A stretch of 64,000 nt of DNA from Manduca sexta (taxonomy: Eukaryota; Arthropoda; Insecta; Lepidoptera; Sphingidae): the NCBI RefSeq assembly GCF_014839805.1, contig NC_051132.1, positions 5,270,001 through 5,334,000 on the forward strand. Reading direction: 5' to 3'. The notes beneath the pieces were generated by a model, which was not told where the DNA came from, did not search any database, and saw only the letters and a list, made by a program, of their open reading frames with translations. Both the position numbers and the translations under genes were made by a program. Positions 50,350 to 61,066 of this stretch are shown here, in pieces. Positions within the stretch are counted from its first letter, which is position 1, and each line of letters starts with the position of its first letter.

Positions 50350-50690
50350 TATAATATAATATAATATCAGCCCTGTATTATATACTTGCCCACTGCTGAG
50401 CACGGGCCTCCTCTACTACTGAGAGGGGGATTAAGGCCTTAGTCCACCACGCTGGCCTAGTGCGGATTGGTAGACTTCACACACCTTCGAAATTCCTATA
50501 GAGGAACTTCTCGGATGTGCAGGTTTCCTCACGATGTTTTCCTTCACCGTTAAAGCGAACGATAAATTCACAAAGAATACACACATGATTTTAGAAAAGT
50601 CAGAGGTGTGTGCCCTTGGGATTTGAACCTGCGGACATTCGTCTCGGCAGACCGTTCCATACCCAACTAGGCTATCGTCGCTTTTACAAT
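50350..50690 (-). repeat. tRNA-derived SINE, family D, complete
   Basis: On the minus strand: head AAGCGACGATAGCCTAGTTG, TGCCGAGACGAATGTCCGCA, B box GGTTCAAATCC (complement at 50619-50629), CACCTCTGACTTTTCT, GTGAAGGAAAACATCGTGAG, CCAGCGTGGTGGACTAAGG, GTAGAGGAGGCCCGTGC, ending CAGGGCTGATATTATATTAT. An exact 14-bp target duplication defines both ends. It serves as the reference for the family D copies at 31351 and 44267. Confidence 0.85.
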
Positions 50691-50704
50691 ATATCACAAT
50701 CATA
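50691..50704 (+). repeat. Target-site duplication of SINE D, right
   Basis: Exact copy of 50336-50349. Confidence 0.85.
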
Positions 50705-51007
50705 GTTCTTCTAAAATGATTTGTTTATGACGAAGATCATTTAAAATTAGTTGACTTATTTGCTCCTCTTCCCATATCTGAAAAACGATGTAACTCTTAG
50801 AAAACCTAATGATTGAACGCATCGGAGTAACATCACTCATCTCGAATCCCCTTTTGTATCGCAGCGCATGTACAATACATCGCTAACTACCTACAAAGAC
50901 TCGAGGACAATCAATTGTCTTTAAACAAATGCTAGCTGCAAACTGTCTCTTCAAACAGTTATCTGTTGACTTGTTTACGTTACAACGATTTGATGAACAT
51001 ATATTGA

Positions 51008-51137
51008 TAACTTCTGGAGGGTATTAAGTACACTTCCTTTATATCCTCAAGAAGTTACGAATATATTATTTTGTGTTATATTATAAAAATACATATTAGA
51101 ACGATCTTCGCAATGTAAGTACACAAAATAATATATT
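51008..51137. repeat. Two adjacent hairpins
   Basis: TAACTTCTGGAGG against CCTCAAGAAGTTA (about 51008-51059; one mismatch) is followed by a perfect 16-bp pair AATATATTATTTTGTG (51060-51075) / CACAAAATAATATATT (51122-51137). Possibly a decayed MITE next to the TA repeat. Confidence 0.4.
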
Positions 51138-51145
51138 AATAACTA

Positions 51146-52155
<1,010 letters not shown>

Positions 52156-52160
52156 GGAAC
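52156..52160 (+). repeat. BEL target-site duplication, left
   Basis: GGAAC, repeated at 58385-58389 directly after the 3' LTR. Confidence 0.9.
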
Positions 52161-52357
52161 TGTTGGCGACGCAAATCCTTTTTGGTAAAATATAGTTTAG
52201 TTTTAAATTTTTGAATTTCGATTCGTCAATGTAATGTTTTTTATGTTTTTAGTTGTCAGTTGAGATTTTTATTTTTTCGTCGTATGTGAGTAAATTATTT
52301 TATTATAACGCCTATTTTTACTCCCTTAACTGGTTGAGTACTGGCTCATCTTTAACA
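52161..52357 (+). repeat. BEL 5' LTR
   Basis: 197 bp, from TGTTGGCGACGC to TCATCTTTAACA. Identical by eye to the 3' LTR except for one extra C in CTCCCTTAAC (near 52321-52325). Expected to hold promoter and polyadenylation signals; no canonical TATA box was assigned. Confidence 0.95.
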
Positions 52358-52359
52358 AG

Positions 52360-52377
52360 TGGTCCTTCGAGCCGGAT
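52360..52377 (+). promoter_or_regulatory. Primer-binding site for tRNA-Tyr
   Basis: TGGTCCTTCGAGCCGGAT begins two bases after the LTR. It is complementary to an 18-nt 3' end (...TCCGGCTCGAAGGACCA) that I recognise as insect tRNA-Tyr. It primes minus-strand DNA synthesis. Confidence 0.8.
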
Positions 52378-52389
52378 CTGCAGAATATT

Positions 52390-53093
52390 ATGTTCCGCAC
52401 ACCGCAAAAAATGACCAGGAAAACGCGCCGTGGCCCACAAGAGAAATTGCCGAAAAATGTTGACTCTGAAAAAGGGGTCTCCACAAACATGGATCAGGCA
52501 ACAACGGAGGGACTCTCAAAGGAAAATGGTGCGCAGCCAATAGTACAACCAAGTATTCCCGAACTTGATGCAACTTCTGAGCCAACTCGACACGTTCCAG
52601 ATCCGCTCGCAAAAGCAATGTCTTCACGCAGAAGTCAGGTATCATCCAAGTCTTCTATAAACATCATAAAAAGAAATTGCAATTGGAAGCGGAACAACGG
52701 AAGGCACGCATCGAAATGGCCCTCATCGATCGGGAAACAGAGTTAAAGCTGGCGGAACTTGAAGAGGAGACCTACATTGATTACAGTCCACAAATTGAAG
52801 AAGAAGTTAATAGGTCTCAACTTCAAGTACAAGATTGGATAGAAAAATCTTCAAACTACATTCGAGGTACCACCGAAGGACCAGTTCACCCCCGATCATG
52901 GTAAAACAGCGGGTCAACTGCACCAGGTATCGCCAATACTTGTAGCTACGAAGAACAAAACACATACGACCACGTCAAAAGGCCCTGTACCACCCACGTA
53001 CAGCTCAAGCAATGCTGTAGACATGCTTGCTATGGCAATTAAAACCTCACAAGTGCCACTGCCAATAAAACCAATGCCAGTTTACTGAGCCGC
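52390..53093 (+). pseudogene. gag: BEL gag N-terminal region, frame-broken
   Basis: The first ATG after the primer site (52390) opens a frame rich in charged and polar residues (MFRTPQKMTRKTRRG start) that remains open to 52746. The coding signal, however, moves to another frame at about 52660, where QLEAEQRKARIEMALIDRE and a LAELEEE coiled-coil-like stretch appear (to 52904). It shifts again at a C-run near 52885 and once more near 53040-53065 before joining the long frame at 53094. This region would be the N-terminal part of Gag ahead of the capsid-like domain. No single product is possible as sequenced. Confidence 0.75.
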
Positions 53094-55091
53094 ATGTCAA
53101 CACCAAAAGATTTACCGGAATTTGCTGGCGATCCAATGGAATGGCTCCAGTTTAAGCAGGCGTATGAGGAGTCCACTGAGGTGTGTAATTTTACGGACAA
53201 GGAGAATTTATGGAGGCTACGTAAGTGCCTTAAAGGGTCGGCGAAGGAATCAGTTAGTGCTTTGTTTATCAGCGCCACGTCACCTGCGAAGGTTATGTCG
53301 ACATTGGAGCTGCTGTATGGGAACCCTGACTGCATAATATCCCGTATTATAAACGACCTTAAAAAACTCCCGCCGCTGCACCAGGACTATCAAAAAGACT
53401 GTGTGACATTTGCAGTGAAAATTCAGAATTTTGTAGAGGCAGTTCAAGCTGTTGGACGTGAAGAATACCTATTTGGGGTAAATATTGTATCTATTATTTT
53501 ATCCAAGCTGCCTCCAATACTTATTTCGAAATGGTCAGATTATAGCTATAAATTCATATTAGAAGGAACTAAACCGCGGCTAATAATAATGTCTGAATTT
53601 TTACAAGAAGAGGCCGTAAAATTATCAACAACCGCGAGCATCATCACCAACATTCGACATGTCCCTTCAAAATACCAAAGGGAAAATACAACCCGAGCTA
53701 TATCACATACATTCGCAATTCAAGAAAACGAATCCCAATGCCGATTTTGTAAAAAGTCTGTTCACATACTAACCGAATGCAAAGAGTTTAAGAAAGCGCT
53801 ACGTAATGTCAGATGGCAATTTGTCAAACGTCACGGAATTTGTTACAAATGTCTATTATCTCGCCATGAGCGCAATACATGCCCAGCGCCTTCCTGTGAC
53901 AAAAATAATTGCGGTCAACCCCATCATGGCCTTTTACACTACACCGTGAACGTGGTTAATCGAGAAAACGATCAACGTACGCATCGACCATCTATATCAA
54001 TAGCTACGGATGCACGTCACGAGCCTGAGCTGCGAGGTACTTCTCCTGCATCACAGTCGTCACCGTCACCAGCTACGGAAAATGTAACCTATATTAGTGC
54101 GAGTGATCGTAAAGTTTTGCTAAAAGTGGTTCCTGTTCGTATACACGGTCCCCTCGGTGTAGTGAATTCGAGTGCGTTGTTAGATGACGGGGCAACTGTA
54201 TCGTTCATAAGCGCTAGCCTCGCAGAACGTGCAGGACTACACGGGCGCCGGGAAACAATGCATGTGCGTGGTGCTTGGACTGATAACGAACTGGTTTGTG
54301 AAACAACAATTGTTAATATGGACCTTAGTGGTATAGACAATAAGGTGTATAACATAAGAGCTCGTAGTATCAAGGAGTTAAACTTGCCTTTGCAAAAATT
54401 CGATTTTGTTAAATGTTATAATTATAGCCACTTAAGCGATATAAAGAATGATTTATGTACCGTTAATTTAAAACCTGAAATGTTAATTGGACAGGATAAT
54501 TACCATTTGCTATTGCCCTTAGAAGTAAGGTTGGGTAAATTAAATGAGCCGTCTGCTACACTCACCCCTCTAGGCTGGTGCATCCACGGTAGTCTACGTG
54601 TGCCGCAGAACGAGCGCAAATCGACAATCGCCACTGCTCTCACTGTATTTGAGAATGCAGAGGATTCTATGTCATACGAGGTCGGTTTGCAGCATCTTCA
54701 TGAGGAAGTCAGATGTTCCTTTGCCTTAGATTCACTAGGAATTTCAGCCACTATGCCGCGTCAAAATGCTGATGACGTACGCGCTATCGCTGAGCTGGAA
54801 CGTACTGCCCTTCTCAAGGACGGTCGTTGGTATGTTTCTCTACCGTGGAAGGATAAGGAGTGTAAGATGCCAGACTCTTACACTGCCGCTGTAAGAAGGT
54901 TCCGAGGTATTGAAAATAAAATGGAGAAGGATTTAGGTTTTGCTTACAGGTACAGAGAACGTATTCAACATCTACTGGAAAATGGATTTGCTAGAGTACT
55001 TGAGGACTCCGCGTCCACTCCCCGGACATGGTATTTACCTCACTTCGGAGTGGACAATCCGCATAAAAAAGAAACTACGTCTGGTATTTGA
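53094..55091 (+). CDS. gag-pol: BEL gag-protease-RT start (665 codons)
   Basis: Longest open frame of the element. The ATG at 53094 is internal to the ancestral frame, which continues upstream to about 53070. Order of domains: capsid-like DUF1759 region at residues 1-190 ([17 protein letters not shown] near the start); two zinc knuckles of C-X2-C-X4-H-X4-C form at C216/C219/H224/C229 and C250/C253/H258/C263; aspartic protease (DUF1758-like) with the catalytic DDGA motif at residues 364-367 and a [12 protein letters not shown] segment near 464-475; a linker; and the start of reverse transcriptase from about residue 580, reaching TWYLPHFGV (645-653). The frame then leaves the coding register in an A-run near 55070-55075 and stops at 55091. 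Gag packages RNA, and protease would cut the polyprotein. Confidence 0.9.
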   Translation: MSTPKDLPEFAGDPMEWLQFKQAYEESTEVCNFTDKENLWRLRKCLKGSAKESVSALFISATSPAKVMSTLELLYGNPDCIISRIINDLKKLPPLHQDYQKDCVTFAVKIQNFVEAVQAVGREEYLFGVNIVSIILSKLPPILISKWSDYSYKFILEGTKPRLIIMSEFLQEEAVKLSTTASIITNIRHVPSKYQRENTTRAISHTFAIQENESQCRFCKKSVHILTECKEFKKALRNVRWQFVKRHGICYKCLLSRHERNTCPAPSCDKNNCGQPHHGLLHYTVNVVNRENDQRTHRPSISIATDARHEPELRGTSPASQSSPSPATENVTYISASDRKVLLKVVPVRIHGPLGVVNSSALLDDGATVSFISASLAERAGLHGRRETMHVRGAWTDNELVCETTIVNMDLSGIDNKVYNIRARSIKELNLPLQKFDFVKCYNYSHLSDIKNDLCTVNLKPEMLIGQDNYHLLLPLEVRLGKLNEPSATLTPLGWCIHGSLRVPQNERKSTIATALTVFENAEDSMSYEVGLQHLHEEVRCSFALDSLGISATMPRQNADDVRAIAELERTALLKDGRWYVSLPWKDKECKMPDSYTAAVRRFRGIENKMEKDLGFAYRYRERIQHLLENGFARVLEDSASTPRTWYLPHFGVDNPHKKETTSGI

Positions 55092-55563
55092 TGCTGCGGC
55101 GAAGGTGAAAGGTTCGTGTCTTAATGATTACTTACTCACGGGCCCCGATTTGTTGTCATCTCTATTTGGTATAATGTTACGTTTTAGAGAATAAAGTAGC
55201 AGTAACAGGTGACATCAAAGATATGTTCTTACGCATAAAAATTCATGACGAAGACCAAGACGCATTTAGATTTATTTGGCGAAATAGTCCTAAAGAAAAT
55301 ATTAAGACGTATGTAATGACGTCACTAATTTTTTGGAGCTAATTGTTCCCCTTTATAGCTCAGTTTATAAAGAACAAAAATGCACAGCGCTATGTGTCAA
55401 CCTTACCGGCCGCTGTTAAAGCAATAACGAATTCACACTATATGGATGACTATATAGATAGTTTACCTGATGACGAGTCAGCAATAAAAATGGTAAAAAT
55501 ATAACTAATATCCACTTATCAGGTGGTTTTGAGATTCGAAACTGGACTAGTAATAGCGAAGCT
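55074..55563 (+). pseudogene. pol: BEL reverse transcriptase core, frame-broken
   Basis: Continuation of reverse transcriptase in shifted frames. [18 protein letters not shown] and LLTGPDLL are readable to about 55190. After a shift at a short A-run, AVTGDIKDMFLRIKIHDED follows, the first catalytic aspartate lying in DIKDMF. Two opposite shifts at a T-run (55330-55336) and a C-run (55346-55350) break the next conserved segment. The catalytic YMDD box is intact at 55439-55450. A further shift at an A-run near 55495-55500 precedes a segment with GGFEIRNW that joins the next long frame. Catalytic residues are all visible, but the chain is interrupted. Confidence 0.85.
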
Positions 55564-56964
55564 GTGTTGAACTCTATACCTGAAGCATCCTTAGGCACTG
55601 CAGCCATAAAGTTTAAAACTCATCAGCAGTTCGAAGGAGAGCGTATTTTGGGCCTGATATGGTATCCCAAAGATGACGTATGGGGTTTTGATGTGTCTTT
55701 GAAACGGATACCCGAAAGCATTATTCATGGTAAGGAGCGCCCTACGAAACGGTTAATGTTAAGAGTAGTAATGTCTATTTTTGATGTTTTAGGTTTCCTA
55801 TCGCCATTTACTATACAAGGAAAAATTATGCTACAGGATACGTGGCGTCTTAATATTGGATGGGACGAATATATATCAGATGATATTTACGGTAAATGGT
55901 GCAAATGGATTAATTTACTTAAGTCTATTCGTGACTTACGCATACCGAGGTACTATCAGGCGCCATTAACAATAAGGCGAGATAGCCAGCCGGCCACGAA
56001 CCTAACACCTTGCGATTCGCCAGTACTCATCGGACTCACTATGCCGCCGACACCTCCGCTCGCTACGACCGGTGAGGGAAACTCCGTGACAGAGTCCGCA
56101 GATGTTATGTCAATGAATATCGGCTATGACAACCTACAATTGCATGTGTTTAGCGACGCATCGAGTAAAGCAATGTGTGCGGTTGCATTTTGGCGCTGGA
56201 ACATTAATGAAAAAATTTATGTCTCATTTATAGCAAGTAAGTGTAGAGTCTTACCTGTTAGGCCTATAACCATCCCGAAAGCTGAACTTGAAGCAGCTCG
56301 CCTGGCAGCTAGATTGGCGAATAATATAATAAGGGAGCATAGATTAACTCCAACCGTTAGATATTTTTGGTGTGATTCAACCACAGTTATCCATTGGATT
56401 CGAAACAATACACGGAAGTATAAAACATTTGAAGCTAATCGCCTAGGTGAGATAGATAACTTGACCCGTATACATGAATGGAAATATGTTCCTACGAAGT
56501 TAAACGTTGCTGACTTAGGCACCCGAGAATCTTTTGATTGTTCTGTCTTTGAAAGCGAGTGGTTTACGGGACCAGCTTTTTTATACAATGACATGTCTCA
56601 GTGGCCTCAGGATCTACTCAATTATGAATTGGTTGATGATAATCTGGAACACGTAGCGGTTACACATATGGAATCGGAATCATCAGTAACGTTATATCAC
56701 TTACCTGTACCTGATCCTCTACGGTTTTCTTCCTGGCTACGTTTGAAGAGGTCTGCAGCTGCACTGCTAAGATTTGTCGATAAATGCAAAAGACTTCCTG
56801 GACAGTTAGACTGCAAGATGATGGATCGAGCAGAATGCTTACTGTTGAAGAGTGCTCAAGCAAAATCATTCCCTATTGAGATAACCGCTTTGACACGAGG
56901 TAAACCTGTACCTAAAAATAGTAAATTACTCACCTTGTCACCCTTTTGGATAATCACGGCGTAA
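55564..56964 (+). CDS. pol: BEL RT connection and RNase H (466 codons)
   Basis: Open frame; it also stays open upstream to about 55505, so the ATG at 55564 is not a natural start. Residues 1-135 are the Pao-type connection region (RILGLIWYPKDD; LRVVMSIFDVLGFLSPF). RNase H follows at residues 190-330 with its four acidic positions visible: D198 in HVFSDASS, E241/E243 in PKAELEAARLA, D271 in FWCDSTTV and D317 in NVADLGTR. The remainder is the spacer toward integrase. The frame leaves register at a T-run near 56942-56946 and ends at 56964. RNase H would remove the RNA strand after first-strand synthesis. Confidence 0.9.
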   Translation: MLNSIPEASLGTAAIKFKTHQQFEGERILGLIWYPKDDVWGFDVSLKRIPESIIHGKERPTKRLMLRVVMSIFDVLGFLSPFTIQGKIMLQDTWRLNIGWDEYISDDIYGKWCKWINLLKSIRDLRIPRYYQAPLTIRRDSQPATNLTPCDSPVLIGLTMPPTPPLATTGEGNSVTESADVMSMNIGYDNLQLHVFSDASSKAMCAVAFWRWNINEKIYVSFIASKCRVLPVRPITIPKAELEAARLAARLANNIIREHRLTPTVRYFWCDSTTVIHWIRNNTRKYKTFEANRLGEIDNLTRIHEWKYVPTKLNVADLGTRESFDCSVFESEWFTGPAFLYNDMSQWPQDLLNYELVDDNLEHVAVTHMESESSVTLYHLPVPDPLRFSSWLRLKRSAAALLRFVDKCKRLPGQLDCKMMDRAECLLLKSAQAKSFPIEITALTRGKPVPKNSKLLTLSPFWIITA

Positions 56965-57209
56965 TGAGGGTTAATGGGCGGATCAACTCTGCTCTCGGCG
57001 TGGACCTAGAAACGAAAAATCCTGTAATATTAGACGGACGACACCCTGTGGCAAAATTAATTGTTCGGCATTTCCACGTAATGGCCGCTCATGGAAACCA
57101 AGAATCCGTGGTGAATGAGCTGAAACAAAGATATTGGCTTTTAAAACTTAGACCTACAGTAAAAAATCGTTGTGTCTCAATGTATGTTGTGCAGGATTCG
57201 CAAAGCTAG
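56946..57209 (+). pseudogene. pol: BEL integrase zinc-binding region
   Basis: Frame beginning at a TTG inside the previous frame, where coding resumes after the shift at 56942-56946. Shows VMRVNGRINSA, then HFHVMAAHGNQESVV and QRYWLLKLR. This is the histidine half and core of the integrase HHCC zinc domain. The two cysteines of that domain (QCMLC) are encoded in the next frame after an A-run shift near 57161-57166, so the domain is split. Confidence 0.8.
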
Positions 57210-57633
57210 ACCACAAGTACCCAGGATGGGAGATTTACCTTTCGCCCGAGTAGTCCATCACAATCGTCCATTTACCTTTTGTGGGTTAGACTTATTCGGT
57301 CCTCTGGAAGTTACAGAGGGAAGGCGACGAATGAAAAGATACGGAGTGATATTTACATGTTTTACGGTTCGAGCCGTACATATCGAATTAGTGGGATCGC
57401 TCACTGCGGACTCCTTAATTTTGGCCTTGCGACGTATGGCGTCGAGGCGCGGTTGGCCGCGACACATATATTCGGATAACGGAATAAATATGCGAGGTGC
57501 CGATAAGGAGCTGCAGAAATCTATTCAAGAAATAGATACAGGAGTTTTAAAAATGAGGGTGTTAATAATGGATTTGATTGGACCTTTATTCCTCCGGCGA
57601 GTCCCCATTGGGGTGGGGCATGGGAAAGATTAA
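57172..57633 (+). CDS. pol: BEL integrase catalytic core, first part
   Basis: In-frame from a GTG at 57172 (a continuation, not a true start). Residues 4-7 (CMLC) finish the zinc domain. The first catalytic aspartate is D40 in FCGLDLFGPLEV, and the second is D102 in IYSDNGINMRGA. The frame leaves register in an A-run near 57549-57554 (after GVLK), so the third catalytic residue is not in this frame; it stops at 57633. Integrase would join the linear DNA copy to the chromosome with 5-bp staggered cuts, in agreement with the GGAAC duplication. Confidence 0.85.
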   Translation: MSQCMLCRIRKARPQVPRMGDLPFARVVHHNRPFTFCGLDLFGPLEVTEGRRRMKRYGVIFTCFTVRAVHIELVGSLTADSLILALRRMASRRGWPRHIYSDNGINMRGADKELQKSIQEIDTGVLKMRVLIMDLIGPLFLRRVPIGVGHGKD

Positions 57634-58223
57634 TAAGAACCATCAAAACTTCACTGAGAATTATATTAAAAGAACGTGCTCCAAGGGAAGAAGTTTTAAA
57701 CACCTTCATGACAGAGGTGGAAAATATTGTGAACAGCCGTCCCTTGATGCATGTTAGCGTCGAGGCAGGTGACGTAGAGTCACTCACGCCAAACCATTTC
57801 CTTCTTGGAACGTCATCAAATCTGCCTATATTAGGAAGTTTTAATGACACGGATTTCTGTCTGCGCCAACAATGGCGTAAAGCTCAAAGGTTAGCTGACA
57901 TGTACTGGCGTAGATGGGTAAGGGAGATCCTTCCTGATCTCATACCAAGAGGAAAATGGTGTGGAGAGCAGAAACCCCTGCAAGTTGGCGATCTCGTTTT
58001 GGTTGTAGACCAAGATTTACCGCGTAACGTTTGGCCAAAGGGTCTTATTACCAAGTTATTTCCAGGAAAGGATGGTCGAGTACGGGTAGTAGAGGTCAAA
58101 ACCAAGACGGGATTTTGGCGGCGTTCTGCGGCGCGCGTCGCTCGTATTCCTCTAGATGTGGAATGCTGTACCAGCATTGGGGTGGGAGTGTTGGCGACGC
58201 AAATCCTTTTTGGTAAAATATAG
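57555..58223 (+). CDS. pol: BEL integrase C-terminal part
   Basis: The frame is open from about 57555, and the first ATG is at 57708. It contains IPPASPHWGGAWERL, whose glutamate completes the integrase D,D,E triad, then VENIVNSRPL, LTPNHFLLG and a C-terminal DUF5641-like region (RWRREILPDL-type; here MYWRRWVREILPDL, LVLVVDQDLPRNVWP, TGFWRRSAARVARI). The stop at 58221-58223 lies 35 bp inside the 3' LTR, a normal arrangement in BEL elements. No envelope-like gene is present. Confidence 0.85.
   Translation, partial: EGVNNGFDWTFIPPASPHWGGAWERLIRTIKTSLRIILKERAPREEVLNTFMTEVENIVNSRPLMHVSVEAGDVESLTPNHFLLGTSSNLPILGSFNDTDFCLRQQWRKAQRLADMYWRRWVREILPDLIPRGKWCGEQKPLQVGDLVLVVDQDLPRNVWPKGLITKLFPGKDGRVRVVEVKTKTGFWRRSAARVARIPLDVECCTSIGVGVLATQILFGKI
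58179..58188 (+). promoter_or_regulatory. Polypurine tract
   Basis: GGGGTGGGAG immediately before the 3' LTR, interrupted by one T. Primes plus-strand DNA synthesis. Confidence 0.75.
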
Positions 58224-58384
58224 TTTAGTTTTAAATTTTTGAATTTCGATTCGTCAATGTAATGTTTTTTATGTTTTTAGTTGTCAGTTGAGATTTTTAT
58301 TTTTTCGTCGTATGTGAGTAAATTATTTTATTATAACGCCTATTTTTACTCCTTAACTGGTTGAGTACTGGCTCATCTTTAACA
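58189..58384 (+). repeat. BEL 3' LTR
   Basis: 196 bp, TGTTGG...TTTAACA. One C shorter than the 5' LTR (ACTCCTTAAC against ACTCCCTTAAC), otherwise identical by eye. Confidence 0.95.
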
Positions 58385-58389
58385 GGAAC
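58385..58389 (+). repeat. BEL target-site duplication, right
   Basis: GGAAC, matching 52156-52160. Confidence 0.9.
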
Positions 58390-59479
58390 AATGGAACGAA
58401 AATGGATATAGGGAACATTCCATAGTCAATTTTGATCGATGCCTAGACATTTTTAACTTAAGAAAAAATAAAATTTGGTAAAATATTAACTAAGGAATTC
58501 AATACCCTGTTAAGGTTGATTAAATAATATTACATTATTTTTGTAATTAACGTGTTTAGACGAGAGACTAAAATTAAATGAAATAATTTATTCAAACCCA
58601 TAAAACCATTACATATTTAGATTCCGTCAATATTAATTTTACTAACATATTTTCGAAAGGCAGTTTCCACTAAACAAGAACGCGCATGAATCCTGTGGTG
58701 TTCTTTTCGAAAATCTTTTTCTTAATCCAATCCTTACTGATTCATATTATATATGTGAAATTTGAAAAGATGTTAAAAAGAAACGGAGAAACCCATGAAC
58801 GCAATTTAAATGAATTTTGATGCACGGCTAGACCATTCCCTATCGGAGAAAATACTGTCACTAGTTAATTGAAATATTATTTTGGCATCGAAAAGTGCAC
58901 GTTAACTATATAGACTTTAATTTATTTTAAAAAATGTATAATAAATTGGTTAAGAATTTTACTTTATTTCTTTATTATATTAAGTATCTATATGTGCGAA
59001 TACATCTTTTATCCCTTTTTCGAATATCATTTCAGCTCTCTATAGTAAATATAAGAAAAACAAATTATCATAGAACATTGGGTTTTGCTCTTCGCATCTA
59101 AAAAAAAATAAAGCTTTGAAATCAAAATGCAGTCGTATGTTTAAAGAAATTTGCAAATTAGATCTAATGAATTATTTAAACAAATTATTATCTTCATTTC
59201 ACATTTATTAAATCACTAGCGAATGTTAACGTCTTCGTGATGGGGACTTAAATAATATAAGGAACTCAGGAATAATGTACCTTCTTATTAGGAAAGAATT
59301 TTCAGAATTGGAGTCGGAGTGGCACAGATTAAGGTCGTGCTTCACAACGTTTGACTAAAGCCTGGGTACCTAACCTAGGGAGAGTTATCCACCTATCACC
59401 CCCACGGAGAGTAAATGAGCTATTTCACGGAGGTAACACAGAACGTAATTATAGGATCGTAAAATCCAAAAAAAAGTAA
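58390..59479. other. Unannotated AT-rich stretch
   Basis: No gene or repeat recognised. Confidence 0.5.
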
Positions 59480-59837
59480 CAGAATGATTTCTTATATTTA
59501 CGCGAATGTTAGACATTGAAATTAAACTAATTTTCCGGATTCCATCGCGGTATTTTCAATTTTATTTTTCTCCCGATGTTTCGAAGACTTTGCAGCCTTC
59601 ATGGTCACGTGGGGACTGAGGTGTTGTTCATCCGTAAAGTCAAAGTTACAATATCTACCTACATTTTACAATTATACAACTTTTTAAATTTTTTAGCTGT
59701 TGATGGTCCGATCTACGCAGAATGAGCTCACAGTGTCTTGAAGTCTGGCAGCCAGTCTTTTGGGTTCCGATTTAATTAAATGTAGAACTGGATCCCAGGC
59801 TTGTGCAAGCTTCCAACCATCTGCCCTATTGAAATTA
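59480..59837 (-). mobile_element. Penelope-like element 3' region, part 1
   Basis: Reverse-oriented. Terminal block with TTCTTATATTTACGCGAATG, TTTTCCGGATTCCATCGCGG, CTCCCGATGTTTCGAAGACT and GCAGCCTTCATGGTCACG; noncoding tract; then GTCCGATCTACGCAGAATGA and the end of the protein frame, matching 36069-36210. Interrupted at 59838 by a nested insertion; continues at 60244. Confidence 0.65.
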
Positions 59838-60243
59838 TTAATTAATTTATTATTAAAGTTGCATCAACCAAGTAACATCATCAAACCTTAACAATAGCAT
59901 AGATTACAACAGCTTTTGTTCAAATGCTACTTATACAATTATAGATACAAACGACAATTCAAATTATAAGTAACAAAGCATTATTACAATTAAATAAAAT
60001 GAAACAAAATCTTAAAATTAAGCTATACTACAACAAATATAAATAAAAAGAAAAAAATAAACAAACAAAACGAACAAAAATACACTATTAAATTAAATTA
60101 TGCCATAATCTATATAAATTATCTTTCTAACATTGTTTTTAAATCTATAAAGGGGATCAGAAAGATATCAATATAATAAGATTTACGAGGATGGACCGAT
60201 TCATTGTCCTCGTCATTTGCTACGTTAGCGGGATTTTAAATTA
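59838..60243 (-). mobile_element. Nested insertion in Penelope-like element, LINE 3' end?
   Basis: About 406 bp absent from the homologous site at 36207-36216 and flanked by AAATTA on both sides (59832-59837, 60244-60249), a possible short target duplication. On the minus strand an open frame of about 36 codons enters from one side (NPANVANDEDNESVHPRKS, then a MLER-stop), followed by a long AT-rich tract ending TTAATTAA. This fits a 5'-truncated LINE with a 3' untranslated region, but no diagnostic domain remains. Confidence 0.5.
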
Positions 60244-60365
60244 AAATTAGGATGTTTTTTAATTTCAATAGCCTCGCGAATCATCCTGGGCAGGAATCGT
60301 GTTCTTTGGCGAGGGTTTGTGGCTTGTCTAATCGCAGATAATGATTGGCGCCTCCTTTAGAGTGT
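60244..60365 (-). mobile_element. Penelope-like element, part 2
   Basis: Resumes exactly where 59837 stopped: TTAGGATGTTTTTTAATTTC, TCGCGAATCATCCTGG, GGCGAGGGTTTGTGGCTTGT and GCAGATAATGATTGGCGCC, colinear (reversed) with 36281-36400. The coding frame carries further damage. Confidence 0.65.
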
Positions 60366-60811
60366 TAAAAATCCCACTCTAAACAATGCTACCAAATAAA
60401 TAATAATCCAATTCCAATTTGTTGTTTGTGATGGGCTGTATCGTTTTATAATTAAAATACAAACAATTTTTGAAATATACCTCAATTTATTTAAACAAAA
60501 ATAAAAATATACATATATTTGATGGTATTTATATATTACTATATCTAGATGGCAGAATGTTGGCAATTGGCAGGGCAGTGAATACGATATGACACGTTAA
60601 CTTAAAACATGAATTAATAACATGTAATTCAAATCGATTGATAAACTAATAAAAGAAAAGTAAAAAATCCAAGAGTCATTTGACGACGAGATAATAAATA
60701 AATACACGTATGATAACATAAAAAGGTCTTTCAAAATTTTCCTTAGACGATAAGATAGTTACTATGTGGTTATTCCCGCAGATTTGCAACTTACCAAGTT
60801 ACTACATGGTA
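60366..60811. other. Unannotated AT-rich stretch
   Basis: No gene or repeat recognised. Confidence 0.5.
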
Positions 60812-61066
60812 TTGTTATTTTCGTACGAGCACAACAAAGTGACCCCAATGCACCTGATTGTAAGTGGAGTGGTGTGCAATAGGATGTCGACTGACGAGAG
60901 ATGATTACACCGCGGCAGTCGACACAATTATGCCGGCCTGTTGAAACTGGATAGATTCAGGCTGATCCCGGAACGCGACACACTTACGTGGGCCACTATG
61001 GCGGGTTTTAACATCTTGTGTACTGTGGTCGCTATCCGGCAGATATTGAATACATGCTACCACCAA
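60812..61066 (-). repeat. Family A retroposon copy, full length
   Basis: Well-preserved reverse-oriented copy: GTGACCCCAATGCACCTGAT, TAAGTGGAGTGG, GACACAATTATGCCGGCCTG, GATCCCGGAACGCGACACAC, GGGCCACTATGGCGGGTTTT, GTGGTCGCTATCCGGCAGAT and CATGCTACCACCAA. A useful reference for the family. Confidence 0.7.

Larger units (their letters stand above)
52161..58384 (+). mobile_element. BEL/Pao LTR retrotransposon
   Basis: A 6.2-kb element with TG...CA LTRs, 5-bp target duplication, tRNA-Tyr primer-binding site, polypurine tract and gag-protease-RT-RNase H-integrase order. The DUF1759-like gag, two CCHC knuckles, DUF1758-like protease, YMDD box and Pao-type RNase H place it in BEL/Pao. No envelope-like frame follows integrase. 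The reading frame is interrupted by about eleven single-base shifts, mostly at homopolymers, yet the LTRs differ by only one base. As sequenced it is defective. In cells such elements make cytoplasmic particles and integrate in the nucleus. Confidence 0.95.

Noticed and set aside
51008..51059. Candidate microRNA precursor
   Set aside because: The hairpin is only about 50 nt with a 13-bp stem, shorter than usual animal precursors, and I recognise no known mature sequence.
53039..58177. Minus-strand open frames of up to 125 codons in the BEL element
   Set aside because: Each lies opposite a recognisable gag-pol domain and is explained by codon bias of the true frame.
58189..58223. Possible envelope-like gene after integrase
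   Set aside because: The integrase frame ends inside the 3' LTR, so no space remains for another gene.
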